From NCBI GenBank assembly GCA_027604685.1, contig JADHYX010000152.1:1-47801 (forward strand): DNA of 47,801 bases. The letters are read 5' to 3'. Under the pieces are notes generated by a model. The model made no database searches, was not told the origin of the DNA, and was given only the letters and a program-made list of their open reading frames with translations. This stretch comes from Lobulomyces angularis (lineage: Eukaryota; Chytridiomycota; Chytridiomycetes; Lobulomycetales; Lobulomycetaceae). Position 1 is the first letter of the stretch. Every line of letters begins with the position of its first letter. A program made the position numbers and the translations under genes. Below, piece after piece: positions 33,665 to 46,830 of the stretch.

Positions 33665-36600
33665 TTATGGTTGAATATTACTGCTGCTACTTGATTTATC
33701 TGATCTTTTTAATCCAAAAACTTTTTTAATTAAGCCACTTCCACTTACACTTTGTCTACTATTACTATTGTTGCTTAGTTCAAATTGGGATATAGGCTGA
33801 TAATTTGCTTGAGGTAATACATTTGCAGAAGCAGAGTGTTGAAGTGGATGAGTGTGAGAGACATGCGGTAAAAGGTTGGATGCGGAATGCTGCATCAAAA
33901 GAGGTGATGCAGGTAAACCTAGCGCCATGTTAGAACCAGCACCATTAACTGAAGCTGCAATACTGCTATTACTTTTTGAGCCACTTTTATTTTTTGGTAC
34001 GGTTAACCCAGCTGAAACAGGATGTAAACTACTCATCGAAGCTTTTGGTGATTGAATACCTTTTGATGGGGTTTGTGGATGATTTGGGCTTTGAACTGGC
34101 TGCAGTACTTGCTGCTGTTGTTGATGTAGTTGTTGCTGCTGTTGCTGTTCTTGGATTTTTTCTTCTTTCAACTGTAACCAGTGCAACCTATTTATACGCA
34201 AACCTAAATTGACAAAAGTCAATATTAAATCATTTATATAAAACAACCTTCTAAAATACAAGGAATGGACATAAACGAGTTAAAACTTTCATAAAGTGGG
34301 ATCTAAATGAAAAAAGAGTTATAACTTTATTTCCAGTCCAAGAACTTACACAAATGAACTCTATAAACCCTAATTGAGATTGGGGAACATTTATCTAAAT
34401 TTTAAACCAAATTAAACAAATGTGTATATTTTTGTTACTGTGTCTCTGTCAAAGTAAGGGGAAACAGGTATGCCAACCCTTTTTTCTTCATCGCCTAAAA
34501 CAAAAAAAAAAATGTTACTTTGAAGTTCCTTCCGATGCAATTACCTTGGTGAAAAAATTCTTCTAAAATTCTCAATGTCCACTTTTCGTAAATGTGCATT
34601 TTCTTAGTAGGATTTGAAACATCTAAGATTAAATTTTTACCTTTATAAAAGACGTTGGTGTTAAGAGCTTACCAGCTGATTTTATCATCATTTTCCACAA
34701 CAGTAATCTGTCTTCTTGGTTATTTTCTGGATTAAAAGTTTCAGTTACGCTAATCTGAACTATATAAGAAATTTATTATTATTATTTTTTAAAATACCTT
34801 ATTTTTGAATTGGGATATCATAACGAAATGATGGGTTTGTAAATCCGTTGCCAACACCATTTCAATAATGATTTCTCTAAGTTGTTTAAATTCCTCCTTT
34901 GTTAAATTTGATAAGAAGTTGCAGTTGTATTCAGGACGGAGTAAAACCGCGAAAGCTGCAGCCAAATGATGATTTTCTAATACTGACCTATCGTTATATA
35001 GTAGGGCTTTAATATCTAAAGTAGATACTAAAAAGTTATTATTATATCCAGGCTAAAGAATTTGTTAGTTTGCAATTCATAAATATAGATTATTAACATA
35101 CGTGACTAAAAAAAAGTTATTAAAATGTAATTGGTTATTTCAGAACTTACTCAAAGTCATGAATAATGGCAGCAACATACATCGCAAGAAGTTCCAAGTC
35201 TGTAGGTGTTACTATCGAGGAGCATCTATCCTTTAACCAATTCATACCATGTAAAACGTCACAAGCATGGATAGAGTTATGATATGGAACGTCACTATGA
35301 TATCCCGTTTCTATGTGTGTTAAGAATTTCATAAATGGTTTTTTTTGAATGCGGAATTTTCGGAATAAGTCCTGCTTTGAAAACAAAAAATGTGATAATG
35401 AAAACAACGGCCATCCCTTAGAGGCTTCAAATAAGTCAAATATTTCCCAGTTCCAATGATCAGACTTTTCTAAAATGCTAACAATAGAGCAGTGCTTTAT
35501 CAAATCATCTGGTGCATTGTAAAGTGAAACATTTATACTATTCATACTACTTGCACTTTTTCTGGGCTCTTCCTCCTCAGACTTAACGCTAGAGTACGGA
35601 GGTTGTAGTCTCTCAGAAAATTCACTACTTTCCATTTCTTCACCTTCTTTGATAGTTTTTAGATTTACTTCAGTTCTTTCCAGATTATTATCCGAATTTT
35701 CCTCGGAAATAAATATTTGTGGCATACTAATTTTATCTAACTCTGATAGTTCACCTTCTAAAACTTCTATAAAATTTTTGTTCACTGTAGATAGGGAAAC
35801 CTCTTCTTCCTGGGTAACCTGCAGCACTTTTGGGCCAACAGTTAAGATGGCATGAGCAACTTCAGCTATAATTTACATTTTTAATCGAAAGCACAAAATT
35901 TACATTTATTACCAGCTAATATTGTATCTGACGGTCTAGAATTTGAGGCCAAGGATTTATCAGATCCTAAAACATTTTTATCTCCAATACTTGAATCAAA
36001 ATTTGGAGTATTTGGGGAGTTCTCTGTAGTCTTAGTGGCTTTTCCTTCTTTAAGTGAAATTCCAGTGAAAAAGTCGGCTTTCTCTGGTTCAGTCTGCTTA
36101 TGGGTTGTTTTTTCATTGCATCCTTTAGATCCTACTTTTTCAATTACCTTTTGAACTAAGCTTTGCCTTCTAGCTTTATTGTCTTTTTCACTACTGAGTT
36201 GTGGCTTTAAACTCAACTTCCTTTGCCCTACAACATTTTCATTTTCAAAATTTGTTAAAGATGCTGTAGTTCCAGTCGTTAAAGAAATTCTTCTTAATGT
36301 AACAGCTTTGGCAGTAATGTCAGGTGTGTTCAAAATTTTGGTTGGAGTAGTTGGATTGCTTTCATCTTCCAGTGGAGTTCCGCTTAAGTTTGTAGACCTT
36401 CTTCTTTGGGAATGCGAAAAACTACTTTTTATATTTTTTCCAGATGCTGCTCTGTTTCTATACAAATTACTAAAAAGCCAAGCCTGAAACTTAAAAAAAT
36501 TGTTTTGTTATTTGATTATTACCTCTTGATCCTTATCCAGTTCTACTAACCCACCGTCCACTTGTTTTTCAATATCTGGAGTCATTAAGTCCCCAGATTT

Positions 36601-38323
36601 TAGTAAGCCGAGTAGCCTTCCTAATGAATCCATATGTGAACTTTCTAAGGATGGATCAGATAAAATACTTTTTACTAGTAATATTGATTTTTCCAGAGGA
36701 GAATCAAAATCTGCTACTTGGTGGGAGTACGTTTTGCTTTATCTAGTATTAGTAAGCTGTGTTCAAAAAATTGACTTACTGTAATCTCTTTAATTGTTCC
36801 ATTAATTTTATTGTATTATTTTCAGTTTTCCTAGTATTTAAAAAATCATATCGGGACTCTTTTTCCAATTTGTAGCTACTAGTGGCCACAATCAGCATAC
36901 CAGAAACTAAGCATATTGTGCTTATAACCGCGTCTTCAATGTTTTCAAGTTTACTTGATAAAATGGTTTCAATTATAAAAGTTGAGCAAAGTATAATCAT
37001 GATTATTATGAGGTAGAGAAATCTAACGTGAAAGATGATATGAGCACCATTAACCAGCAGCAGATAAAAGAATCCTGTTTTATACGTTGGTTCCTCTCTT
37101 TCTAATATATAATGCCGAAGGCTTATAGCACAGCCAACTGTCAAAGTAAAAAAAGTTGAAAAGTGGTGCACATATTGCGCCATATGAAGTTTCCTGCTTG
37201 ACAGCGTAAAGCTAGATAAAAATAACAGCATAATCGGGAATAAAATGGTAAAACATAGAATTAACGTTTCCATAAAAACGTTTGGTCGTTCTCTCACTAA
37301 ATAATTGTAGTAAAACAGAACAGTCGAGATTATGATAGCTAGTGACAAGCCTTGTCTCCAAATTTTCATGTTGTTATTCGCAAAGAAAAATGCATACTCA
37401 TTATCAATTTCTTTTTCCAAAAAAGATAAAGTCCAGGAATTTAATATTCTATACTGTTGTAATAGTTTTTCATTATTTTGTTCAGTTGGCAAATCGAACA
37501 TTATTGTCATAGGTGGTAATTCTTTTCGTTCCTTTGATAATATTTTTTGAGAATTATTTAGTCCATTTGCTGTATTTAGTCCATTTTGGGAAGCATTTTT
37601 TACTTTGTGGCTAAATGAAACACCACTGCTTTTTTTCTATATTTTATTTTTTTTTTTTAATGAAAAATATTCAAAATTTTTAATCATCTATTTATACCGA
37701 AAATAAATGTCTCGACTCCTTTCTTTGACTATTAATATTTTGCAAACTCTCATCATAGGTCTGGTATATGCCCCCAACGGAATTTCCTGAACTATTTAAC
37801 ACATCCAAAGAACCTACCCTATCACCATTAACTTTTAACAAATTATTTTGGCTGCTCATTTCTGCTGCCAATATATCATCAAACTTTTTATTGATAATAG
37901 GTGTGTCTACTTCTGGTATGTTTTCTATACAACGTTGCGCATTTTTAGTCATGGGTGATCTCTCTCGGTAAATGCTGCTATTTGAAGGACGCTTCAATGA
38001 TGACTTTTCTTCCACGGATATATTGCTTACATTTATTGAAGGTCTTTTAGAGGGTAATGATTTATCGTCGCTATCCGCTAAAGCTGAATTAAAGGACTGT
38101 TGCGACGTATTTAATTGCAAGCTTTTTATTTGAACCATAAGTATATTAAGCTTATAAAAAAAAATTATTTTTACCTAATTCCTCGCTTTCTCATACTATT
38201 TGATTGCGAATTTTTTTTTTTTAATGTGGATGGTGCAGAATTGTCCAAACTAGAATTGAGCTGAGATTGAGATTGAAGTGAAATTCCGTTAGTAGTAACA
38301 TCACTAGATGCTTCTATTTCCAT
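33665..38323 (-). CDS. Six-transmembrane class I cyclic-nucleotide phosphodiesterase
   Basis: The enzyme hydrolyses cAMP and/or cGMP at a membrane. About 14 exons from the ATG at 38323 give roughly 1,350 residues. In order: a Ser/Asn-rich cytosolic N-terminus; six hydrophobic helices encoded at about 37400-36880; a linker, HSHQVADFDSPLEKSI style (KTYSHQVADFDSPLEK here); a long Ser/Thr/Lys-rich region; then the metal-binding HD domain. Catalytic motifs are intact: YHNSIHACDVLHG, HDFDHPGYNN, LATDLQTHHF, SADVSNPTKK, EEFFHQGDEE and QSQLGFIEF. The C-terminus is a poly-Gln and Ser/Asn-rich tail ending at 33665. The His of HDxxHPG comes from a 4-nt microexon (35102-35105). N-terminal six-helix modules recall adenylyl cyclase architecture, but I cannot assign a sensor function. 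Substrate specificity is not readable from sequence alone. Confidence 0.85.
35102..35105 (-). other. 4-nt microexon of the phosphodiesterase gene
   Basis: Upstream exon ends GACTTTGA|gtaagt; an intron ends ttttttttag; four bases TCAC follow; the next donor is gtatgt and that intron ends ttctttag before CCTGGATAT. Only inclusion of these four bases keeps frame and rebuilds H-D-F-D-H-P-G, an invariant metal-site motif. The last three bases (CAC) are the motif's histidine codon. Confidence 0.82.
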
Positions 38324-38551
38324 TTTTTATACAAGTAACTTAAATTTTTTTTTTCGCGAAATAAAAAAAAACTTGATTGACTAAAATTTCGAACGTAAAA
38401 ATAAACTAATGAAGGGAAAATAAATTGAAAATTTATATGACATGATGGCCACATAAGAGTTTAAAATATCTTTACTAATTAATATACATAAAATTAAATG
38501 AAGCAAATCTAAATAATTAAAAAAAACTGAAATTATAATTTATTAAATAAG
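38324..38551. promoter_or_regulatory. Short same-strand spacer between Fused kinase and phosphodiesterase
   Basis: About 230 nt must serve as 3' region of the Fused-like gene's neighbour on the left and promoter of the phosphodiesterase (start 38323, minus). It is very AT-rich; no specific element recognised. Confidence 0.4.
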
Positions 38552-41500
38552 TTAAGTAGCCAACCATTCAATTTGTTTTAACTTTCTTAAGTCAGCATCA
38601 CAGATATCTGCAGTGTTAAGTGTTTCATAAATCCTTTTTAGTTCTACCTTTTCGTTAAATAATTCAGTATCCAAATGTTTAATTTCACTTTCTTCTGGAT
38701 TGAGTTTTTCAAAACTTCCATTAAAAGTATTAACAAAATTAGTTATTAAAAGTTTAGAATCTACAGTTGATGTATAGTTAATATTTGCTGAGTTAACATC
38801 ACCATCACTAATACCAATAAGGTTTCTGAAATTTAAAAAGCTATCAAAAAAATAAATTTTAGATATTTCTAGGTCCCTTTCCATATAATCTAATTTTTTG
38901 CCTTCATTAAAAAAATTTTGTTTGAAGAAGTTCAATTCCACATCCCATGGTGAGAAAAACACCAAATTTCCAAAATCTATCAAAACATTTCTTAAGCTGC
39001 TATCTAACTCTTCCACATTGACTTTGAAAGAAAATAAATTATTTAAAAAATCGCTGGTAGTTTTGCAGGTTTTTCGGTTGCACAAATTTTTTTGAAAAAT
39101 TGATGCTACGTTTTTTAAATCGATTTTTGTTTCGAACTCAGTTAAGCCACTTCCTGTATGTTGCCGCGAAATTTTTGACCTTTTCCGTTTTCCGAATTTT
39201 TCTATATGAAACATCAATTTTAGAGTGACTTGATTAGAACTCTGGATTAAATTTGAAAAAAATCTTTTTTTTTTTAGATATTTCAGACAAGAAAAATTTT
39301 TTACCTTAAATACTTATGATAAAAAATTCCACTGTCAAACATATTCAAAAATTCAAAAAAGCGCGGTGTTATCTGCGGAGAAACTTGCTGCAGAATATAT
39401 CTGTCTATAACAAAATTCAAACTTGAATTGAATTTGCTATTAAATAAATCCTTTGTCTTAGAAATCTGCAATAAACTTAGAAAGTCTAACAAATTTAGTT
39501 TATAGAAATTTAAGTTGTTAATTTTGTTTTTATTGTGATGTTTTTCAGGTGCTTCAAATAAAGGCAAAATTTGCTGGTGCGTGATGCATAGATTTGATAT
39601 CAACTTTTTCCAGAATTCTGCAGTAGCGTTATCAAAGAATTTATTTGAAACCAGCTTGCGTGGAGCAGCTGAAGAAGTTTCTTTGATTTCAGTTTCGCTA
39701 TTCTGGCCCGACCGAAGTCCCACAACTTCGCTTAAGGAACATCCACAATTTCTTTTATGACAATCCAGCAATAGTCTACAAATTATTAACTAATTTTTTT
39801 AGAAATCACAAGAATTACCGTGTAAGTACACCAAACACCAGAGAAACATATTCATTTGAAAGACACTGAAAAGACATAATTACTGAATGTGTTAAACCTG
39901 GAACGCAACTGTTTTGTTCTCCGTCACTAACAAGATGACTGCATAATACATAGAAAATTTTAGTAAAAGTATAAAGTGTCATTCCAATCAGATTACTATT
40001 CTCAAAACACTCTTTTTCTTTTGAAATAAGTTGTTTTAAAGTATTTTTATTCATTAATTGGACATAGCTTTCTGTAAAAAGTAGAAGAAATTCACTTTGA
40101 ATACTCAAGTCTGATAGTTCCGTTTGGGCTTGCGATAAGTTATCTAGAATTGATTGCTTGGAAAAATTACTCACCAAAATATCAAAAATTTTTAAAAAAC
40201 TTAGGTAAGTTTTTAAATTATTGAAGTTGAAAAGTTTAATATCTACTGGTTTATTCAATTTTCCTTTAGAAGTTAGAATTAGTTTCAGAAATACCCTCTT
40301 AAAATAATAAACATTTATATAAAAGTAATTGAAACAAGTTACAAACCAATACATTTTCCTCAAACATCGAGGTGGTGGACCTTGCATTAAAATTGAAGAG
40401 TTTAAAGATAATAATCAATACAGTATTTTGAATTTTAAACTTAAATTCTTCACTCGTGGCACACTCATTGCCTGTAAATAATACTTTGTTTATTCTGTAA
40501 AAAAATAATTGAATGTCGTTGACATTCTTTAAAATTAATCTTTTTATCATATTAGAATGGATTCTTGAAATAAACTGTAATCCAAATTCAATAGATAAAC
40601 CTCCAAAAGATTCTTCTTCCTCTTCATTGCATTGAACACCAAAATCAATATTTTTAAATAAATCAATTTTATTTTGCTTATTGTTCCATAACAAGTTGAT
40701 CAAGGTTTCAATTTTTTGCAAAATTAACAAATCCCCTTTGTTTTCGTTGACTTCCGCATATTTCAGCAGTAATCCAATTAAAATTAAAGAGTTTTTCTTA
40801 CTTAATTTTAATTCACGTTCACTTAGACTAATTTCCATTAAATTTTTCAATATAGTCTTCTCAGATGACAAGTCCATTAACAAGTTGTTGTTAAAATTTA
40901 CAATGATAAATTTTGTTAAAAAACTGAAACTTTTTTGATGAATTTTTGCTAAAATCAAGTTTTTATCGCCTTGAAAAAGTGGTTGAAATAAAACACTCAC
41001 TTTAACTTCATTCTTTAAAAATTCCTCATAAATGTTCACATACATGTCCTTATTTAAGATGTCTTCACTATCTAAAAAAGGATTGAGAGTACTATTATAC
41101 TGCTCATCATCTGATTCCTCTTTGTTTAAAACTAATGAGCTTAACATATCTAAAAAATTTTGGATGTAGATTGATTTTTTACTATCTACTTTTGAAATAT
41201 TATCACTTTCAAAATTAAAATTCAAAAAAGCTTTAAAGTTCGAGATAAAAACCTTCAAAGTTCCCAATTCTAAAATATCTATTCATCTAGTCAGTATTTT
41301 TTTAAATTAAAAATGCAATAAAAACCTTTAATGTAAAAGTCTTGTTTCTTTGTTGACTTTAAAACCAAGAATATACTTTTACTTAATACTAACAATTTAT
41401 TAAAAAAGTTTAAATCTGTTAACCTTCTGACTGAAAACATTTTATTTAACAAAGGAAAGAGTATTTGCATAAAAATATCCTCAAAAATTAAGATCTTCAA

Positions 41501-43700
41501 TTTATTTCCTTTTTGATTAACCTTGTTAAGAAAAAATTCTTGAAGCTTTATAAAAAAATTCAAGCAGGTAAAAAAGATTTTTTCCAATATTTCTGCAACA
41601 TTTTCCAGTTCAACAGGAGCAATACCACTCACACCATTTTCCAGTAGAGCTTCATAATCTAAACAACCTTTAAATAAACTTAAACTCCAATTAGTTAATA
41701 TTTTCAGAAACTTTTCCGTAAATTCTTTGTTGGTGTATTCAGTTGGGCCATCATCTTTTTCTTCTTCAAATATCAATAAAATTGACTCTACTACATCGAA
41801 AACTACAAAAAGCTTTTTGAATTTATTTTCATTTTTTTCTTCTTCTTTTAAAATTTGGAAGTTGAAATTACTTGTTAAATCAACTGATATTAAATTCAAA
41901 AAATTTTCTAAATTTTCAAATAAAAAAATTTTGAAATTTTTCTGATGTTTTTTTATAAAGTTATTATCAAATTTCAGCCAATTAATATTTTCCTGGTTAC
42001 CAAAAAAATCTTTCATTAAAAAATTTTCATTTCTATCATTGTGTCTACCCTCATCATTGAAAAATGAACTAGAAACTTCATTTATCTTTTCAGTAGTAGA
42101 AAATGATATGTACCTGTTTGTATTTTCGATTGGGGGTGTCTGAGACTGTGATTTGGAAAAAGTCAAAGGAATACTTGTACCTCCTTCTTCCGTAACAGAA
42201 GTGGGTTTTATTACCTTCCGCTGTACCGAATCCGGTCTCGAATTTCTGCTGTGTCTTTTTTTGGAAGGAGAAAGAGATCCTTCAGTCCCTGCTCTCTGAT
42301 GTAAGGACTGATCAACCAAATCACCTGGTTCTTCTGGGACTCTAACATTTACAGCAAATTCTCTATTCTCTACAACATACTGTTTATTAACAGGAAAATC
42401 GGAGGTGAGAGAATTTATGTCACTTTCTTCCTCACTTTTTGTCTCTCCCTTCTTCTGCTTTAAATCAATTCCCGAATCTGTAGTCATGAGTCTTTTATCT
42501 TTTGAGTTTGAAGCTAGTTCAGATGTCTCTTCTTCTAAGTACATTTCACTTTCATCTATTTCGTCCGCGGAAAGTTCATCACTAATGAAAGAATGTAATG
42601 CTAAGTCCGGCCAGTCCAAGCGATTTTCTTTTTTTTTTTGTAAAAGACCTAAAAGTGTGATAATAAACCTCAAAATTTTAATTTTTTAAATCACCTTGTA
42701 GCAAATCTTGAAATTCAGTAGAAATGTGGGCTGGCCAAACAATAGAATCATTTAGTATCAAACTAACTAGTGAAAAAATGTTTGTTGTATTAAACGGGGG
42801 GTGTCCAGTGTATAACTGAAATAATTAAGGACTTTAAATATTGCGAGAAAAAGTAAAACCTCAAATAAAATAATCCCTAAAGCCCATATATCGACTAAAT
42901 GATCATATTCTTCTTCTTTCACTAATTCTGGTGCCATGTATATCGGCGTTCCTTTTATTGACTTTGTAGTAAGACCATTAACTTCTTCAACCTTTTTGGA
43001 AAACCCAAAATCTAAAGATTTTAACAAAATTCCTAAATTAATATTTTACCAGCAATTTTTACTTCCCCGTCTAACCCTAGTAAAATATTTTGCAATTTCA
43101 TATCTCGATGAATAATACATTTTGAGTGAATATAACTTAATCCTTCCACCAGACCTAAGAGCAAAAGTAAATATAAATGATATATGGTAAATTAAATTTA
43201 GAAATTTTACCTTTGGCGATTGGTTTGATTTCCAATTCAGAAAACTTTTTTTGTTCTTGCAAAATTGATAAAAAATCTGTAACACACAATTCTGTTACAA
43301 GACAAACTTCTCTTTCTGTTTCAAAACATGCTAGCAGCTTTAAAATGTTTTTATGCTTCAAATTTCTTTGGGCTAGTACTTCTGACCTTAGCAAACTTAA
43401 ATGATCGGAGTCTTGATTTTTATCCACAAATTTAATTGCCTAAATTACAGAACAATTACATTAAATCAACGTTCATACAAAAATGAAAATAATATTATTG
43501 AAATTATTAGAACATTAAATTGTCCGAAATAATTTCTAAACCATATAGTTACCACTTTAATATTTGTAGCATTATGAACAGCAAGAAACTACGATAATTT
43601 CATTTTTTTTAAATGTAAAAATTTGTTGTGAAATTAATTAACTTACGACTTTACTGTACTGACCACTTCCAATGGAACCTTCTAACACATAATTCTCCAT
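38552..43700 (-). CDS. Fused/STK36-family serine/threonine protein kinase with long C-terminal region
   Basis: In plants and animals Fused kinases act in cytokinesis, in Hedgehog signalling and, ancestrally, in assembly of the ciliary central pair. About 11 exons from the ATG at 43700 give roughly 1,540 residues (human STK36 1,315). The kinase domain (about 1-255) starts [18 protein letters not shown]. It contains VAIKFVDK (ATP-binding Lys), [70 protein letters not shown] and [14 protein letters not shown]. The SIKGTP, YDH and IFxLVSLIL patterns are Fused-specific among kinases. After a Ser/Glu-rich linker comes about 1,100 residues of helical Leu/Asn/Lys-rich sequence, as expected for the ARM-like tail. 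The second exon ([12 protein letters not shown]) and a 110-nt second intron were needed to reach VAIK. Implies a flagellated stage, which is an inference. Confidence 0.86.
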
Positions 43701-43990
43701 TAAGCTGTATTAAAAAAGGTAATTTTAATCGTTGAGTAGAACACCAAAATTTTTCAAATTTAAATCCTTGTCCACTTTGAAGGAATCACAATAATGAAAC
43801 TTAAATATAACAAATAGCTGTCTCCAGTTAAAAGGTAGGAATAACAATAATTTAAAGTATACACAAAGTTTAAGTTTCTAGTATAACATTTTAGTAAAAC
43901 AAAAAAAAAATTAAAGCACTTCTAATTCTATAAATTTTATTTTTTAAAATGTAAACTGCATTTTTTGCATCAGTTATATCTAAATAAGTT

Positions 43991-46121
43991 CTACTTGTTA
44001 CGACTGGGTACGCAGTAATTCGTCTTGTAAACGAAACTGAATCCATCAGGACAAACAGCACAACCTGCTATGCTAAATACCACAAGTTTTATATTGTTAC
44101 TTTATAAAAAGAAATTAAGGTAAAAAATTTTATTATATTCAATACCCTTCTTGAAGAGCGGTGTAATTTCCAAATCCTTCCTTTTCACTACACTGTACTT
44201 CGATTTGCAGTCCATACACCTTGTCAGCAGAATCCGCGATCTCTAACCTAATTCCCATTTGAGGTTCAGTTTCATTAAAAAAGGATGCAAGGAAGTTCAG
44301 TCGCAAATCTCCTACTGGTGTTTTTTCTCCCACTTTAGATACCTTGAATCCGAAATACCGATTGTTACTAAAAACTGGTTCCTTAACTGTTACAAATATT
44401 GTTGAAAAAAAAGTGTTGTTAAAAGTAACTGTACTAAATTTAGTAAATTCTGTCAAACTTGATTCCTCAGTTGGAATGGCATCCGAACTAGAAAGAGAAG
44501 AGGTGCTAGTAGTTATAGTAGCCACTTGCTCAAACACTGTTAAAATACTGACGGAACTTTCTGCCCTGGACACCATAGAAACAGTGTTTTCTGAACCTTT
44601 TTTTTCATTATTTAAAAAATTCGTATTTGTGGGACTGCCTAAGTTGAAAAAAAAAAATTCTTCTCCAGCTGTATTGTTTACAAACACTTGTTGTAAACCA
44701 AATCCCCGTAAAGATTCAATGTCATAAATGAAAGACATTTGGGTATTAAAATTAAACAACTTAAATCTAACTTGAGTGTCTTCTGGGTTAGAAGATTTTG
44801 TTAAATTTGAACCAAGGTTGACTTTACTAAACAGTTTTAAATTTTCCAAATCTATGGTTGGAATTACAGAAGTTTGTGTAGGTATATTAGATTGTGTTAA
44901 TGGAGGGGAATTTTGTGAAGAGCTTCCTTGCATTTTCCCATAGAAAAATATAATTAAAAGAGTGAGAAGCAGCAAAATTACTGTTGTAAGTATTGCTGAG
45001 ATCATACAACAATAGAAGCGTTTGCTGTTTTTTGATTTCGATTTTTCATCGCCCTTCTCCGTTAAAAGGACTGGTAAATCTCCCTTGTTTCGACTAGAAA
45101 ATAAATTTAACCTTAAATATTTATTTCTATGATTTATATATACCTTTCGGTGGAACTGGCACTGAGAAGTTGGGTTTGAGATCCAGAATCGTTAACAGAT
45201 GAACTAGTGCTAAATCAAGTTAAAAATTAGATATTAGAGAAAAATATTACTCTGATCTTCCAGTATGTATGACGTTATAATCCAAAGTAGAGTATGGTAT
45301 TCTGATTTCTGAAAAAGTACTTATTCTAACCCCTGGTCTGGAATTTGAAGGTTCACCTTGTGCAACATTTGAAAACTTTTTCTTTAACGTATCGTTTTTC
45401 AAGGTAATTTTTCTAAAATTAAATGTAAATATATATTTAATTGTGCTGTATACCGTTTAACATCGACATATTCTTTTAAGTTTTCGTTATCAAATACGAT
45501 ACCGTTACAAATATGTGCAGTTGGGTGAAAAGTATTAAGTAAAAATTCATTATAGACCTCCGAGCTGGAGTATAGAGGAGGTAGATCGTCAATTGCAGTT
45601 GGAACATCCCACAAAAATAATAAATGGATCAATGGACCTGGATTAAGGTAAAAAATTGTGAAAATTTTAATAAATAATAAATTATGTAGAAATAATTGTA
45701 AGAATTATCAAAACAATTTTAGTAAAAAATAAAAAAAAAAATTAACAATACCTTCCAAATTAACAAAATCAAAAATTTCTGTCAAAAGTTCTCCTTCAAA
45801 ACTTGAATCTAAGAATTCCAGTTGTAGACCACTTTTCTCTATATTTACTTTTTCAGTATCCACACTTAATAAACGTTTGTCGTTGTCATAGAGATATTCT
45901 AAAGTTTTAAAAAGGTTAATTTGCTGATCTTTAAATTGAGGAAAAGTATTTCTTATAGTTTGTTTTAAATTTTTAAAGATATCAGATTTGGGTAAACTGA
46001 TTTGAATTTGATTTTGTGACGGCTTTCCCCAAATAAAGCAGTTAAGAAATATTTCATTTGATGCAGCCAAAACTGGGTTGTGATTAGCTAGTGCATTGAT
46101 AGGAAGTGGTTCCTCCAGCAT
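43991..46121 (-). CDS. Single-pass membrane protein with an N-terminal Crinkler-header-like domain
   Basis: Six exons from the ATG at 46121 give about 606 residues. Residues about 25-135 resemble the ubiquitin-like header of Crinkler (CRN) proteins: LNCFIWGKPSQNQIQISLPK, then IFKNLKQTIRNTFPQF, then INLFKTLEY at the position of the LFLAK segment, then GPLIHLLFLW where CRN has IHVLV. A Ser-rich cytosolic linker follows, then a basic stop (KSKSKNSKR), a TM helix (MISAILTTVILLLLTLLIIF, encoded near 45000-44945) and a lumenal or extracellular Ser/Thr-rich and beta-rich part ending in a Cys-containing tail (AGCAVCPDGFSF...YCVP). The TM and outer part belong to no family I recognise. CRN resemblance is by pattern only and no CRN C-terminal effector domain is present. 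Divergent from IscU. Confidence 0.6.
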
Positions 46122-46830
46122 GTTTGCTGTTTAAATCAAATCACTGAATTATAGAAATTTATTTTTGCGTTGTACAAAAAGGGGAAAAATTTCATTAACT
46201 TTTTAACAAAAACTATAGCAATGGATTGAAACAGTAAATATTTTACTAACGGAGGCAGTAGCGCTTAAAAATTTTCGGTTAATCTTTTTTTGAAAATTAG
46301 AGACATTTTTTTTTTAATCAGTCTGTTCAAATTTCATTGTGTAATGCCGCTCTATGATATCAGTGAGTAAAACAATATTCTTTTTAGTACAAAAATTTAA
46401 TGCATAAAAACTCATATTTTTTACAGTCTTTATAAACTTGAGAAACCGCTTGAAAAACCGCTTAAAAGTAGAGAATTTATTTAGGGAAAAAGCCTTTTCT
46501 CAAGTTTCAAGTTTGTCATGTTATCAAGTTTTTATTCTTTTCATACTTGAAATAAGATGTTTTTCTTGTAAGGTCTTGGTAAATAAATTTGTTTAGATTT
46601 CCCTTATTTAAGTAATTTCCATTAATTCTTGACTTTGTTGTGTAAATGAAATTGCTTTCAATTTCTGCTTAATTTATATCAACTGCATTCTCAGTTTCCA
46701 CACATCCCTTCACAAAATTGACATTCTTTGACAAATCATTCTTGTCTAGCTAGACATTTCGGAAGCAGGTTTAAAGTCCAATCCGATGGTAACACAACGA
46801 AAAAAAATTATTAATTTAAAAAAAATAAAA
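46122..46830. promoter_or_regulatory. Divergent intergenic region upstream of IscU
   Basis: About 700 nt between the start of the Crinkler-header membrane protein (minus 46121) and IscU (plus 46831). AT-rich; an in-frame upstream ATG at 46786 could add 15 basic residues to IscU. A direct near-repeat of AAACCGCTT lies at about 46443 and 46455. No other element is recognised. Confidence 0.4.

Noticed and set aside
33976..34212. Plus-strand frame rich in Ala/Val
   Set aside because: Antisense of the poly-Gln, Ser/Asn-rich tail of the phosphodiesterase.
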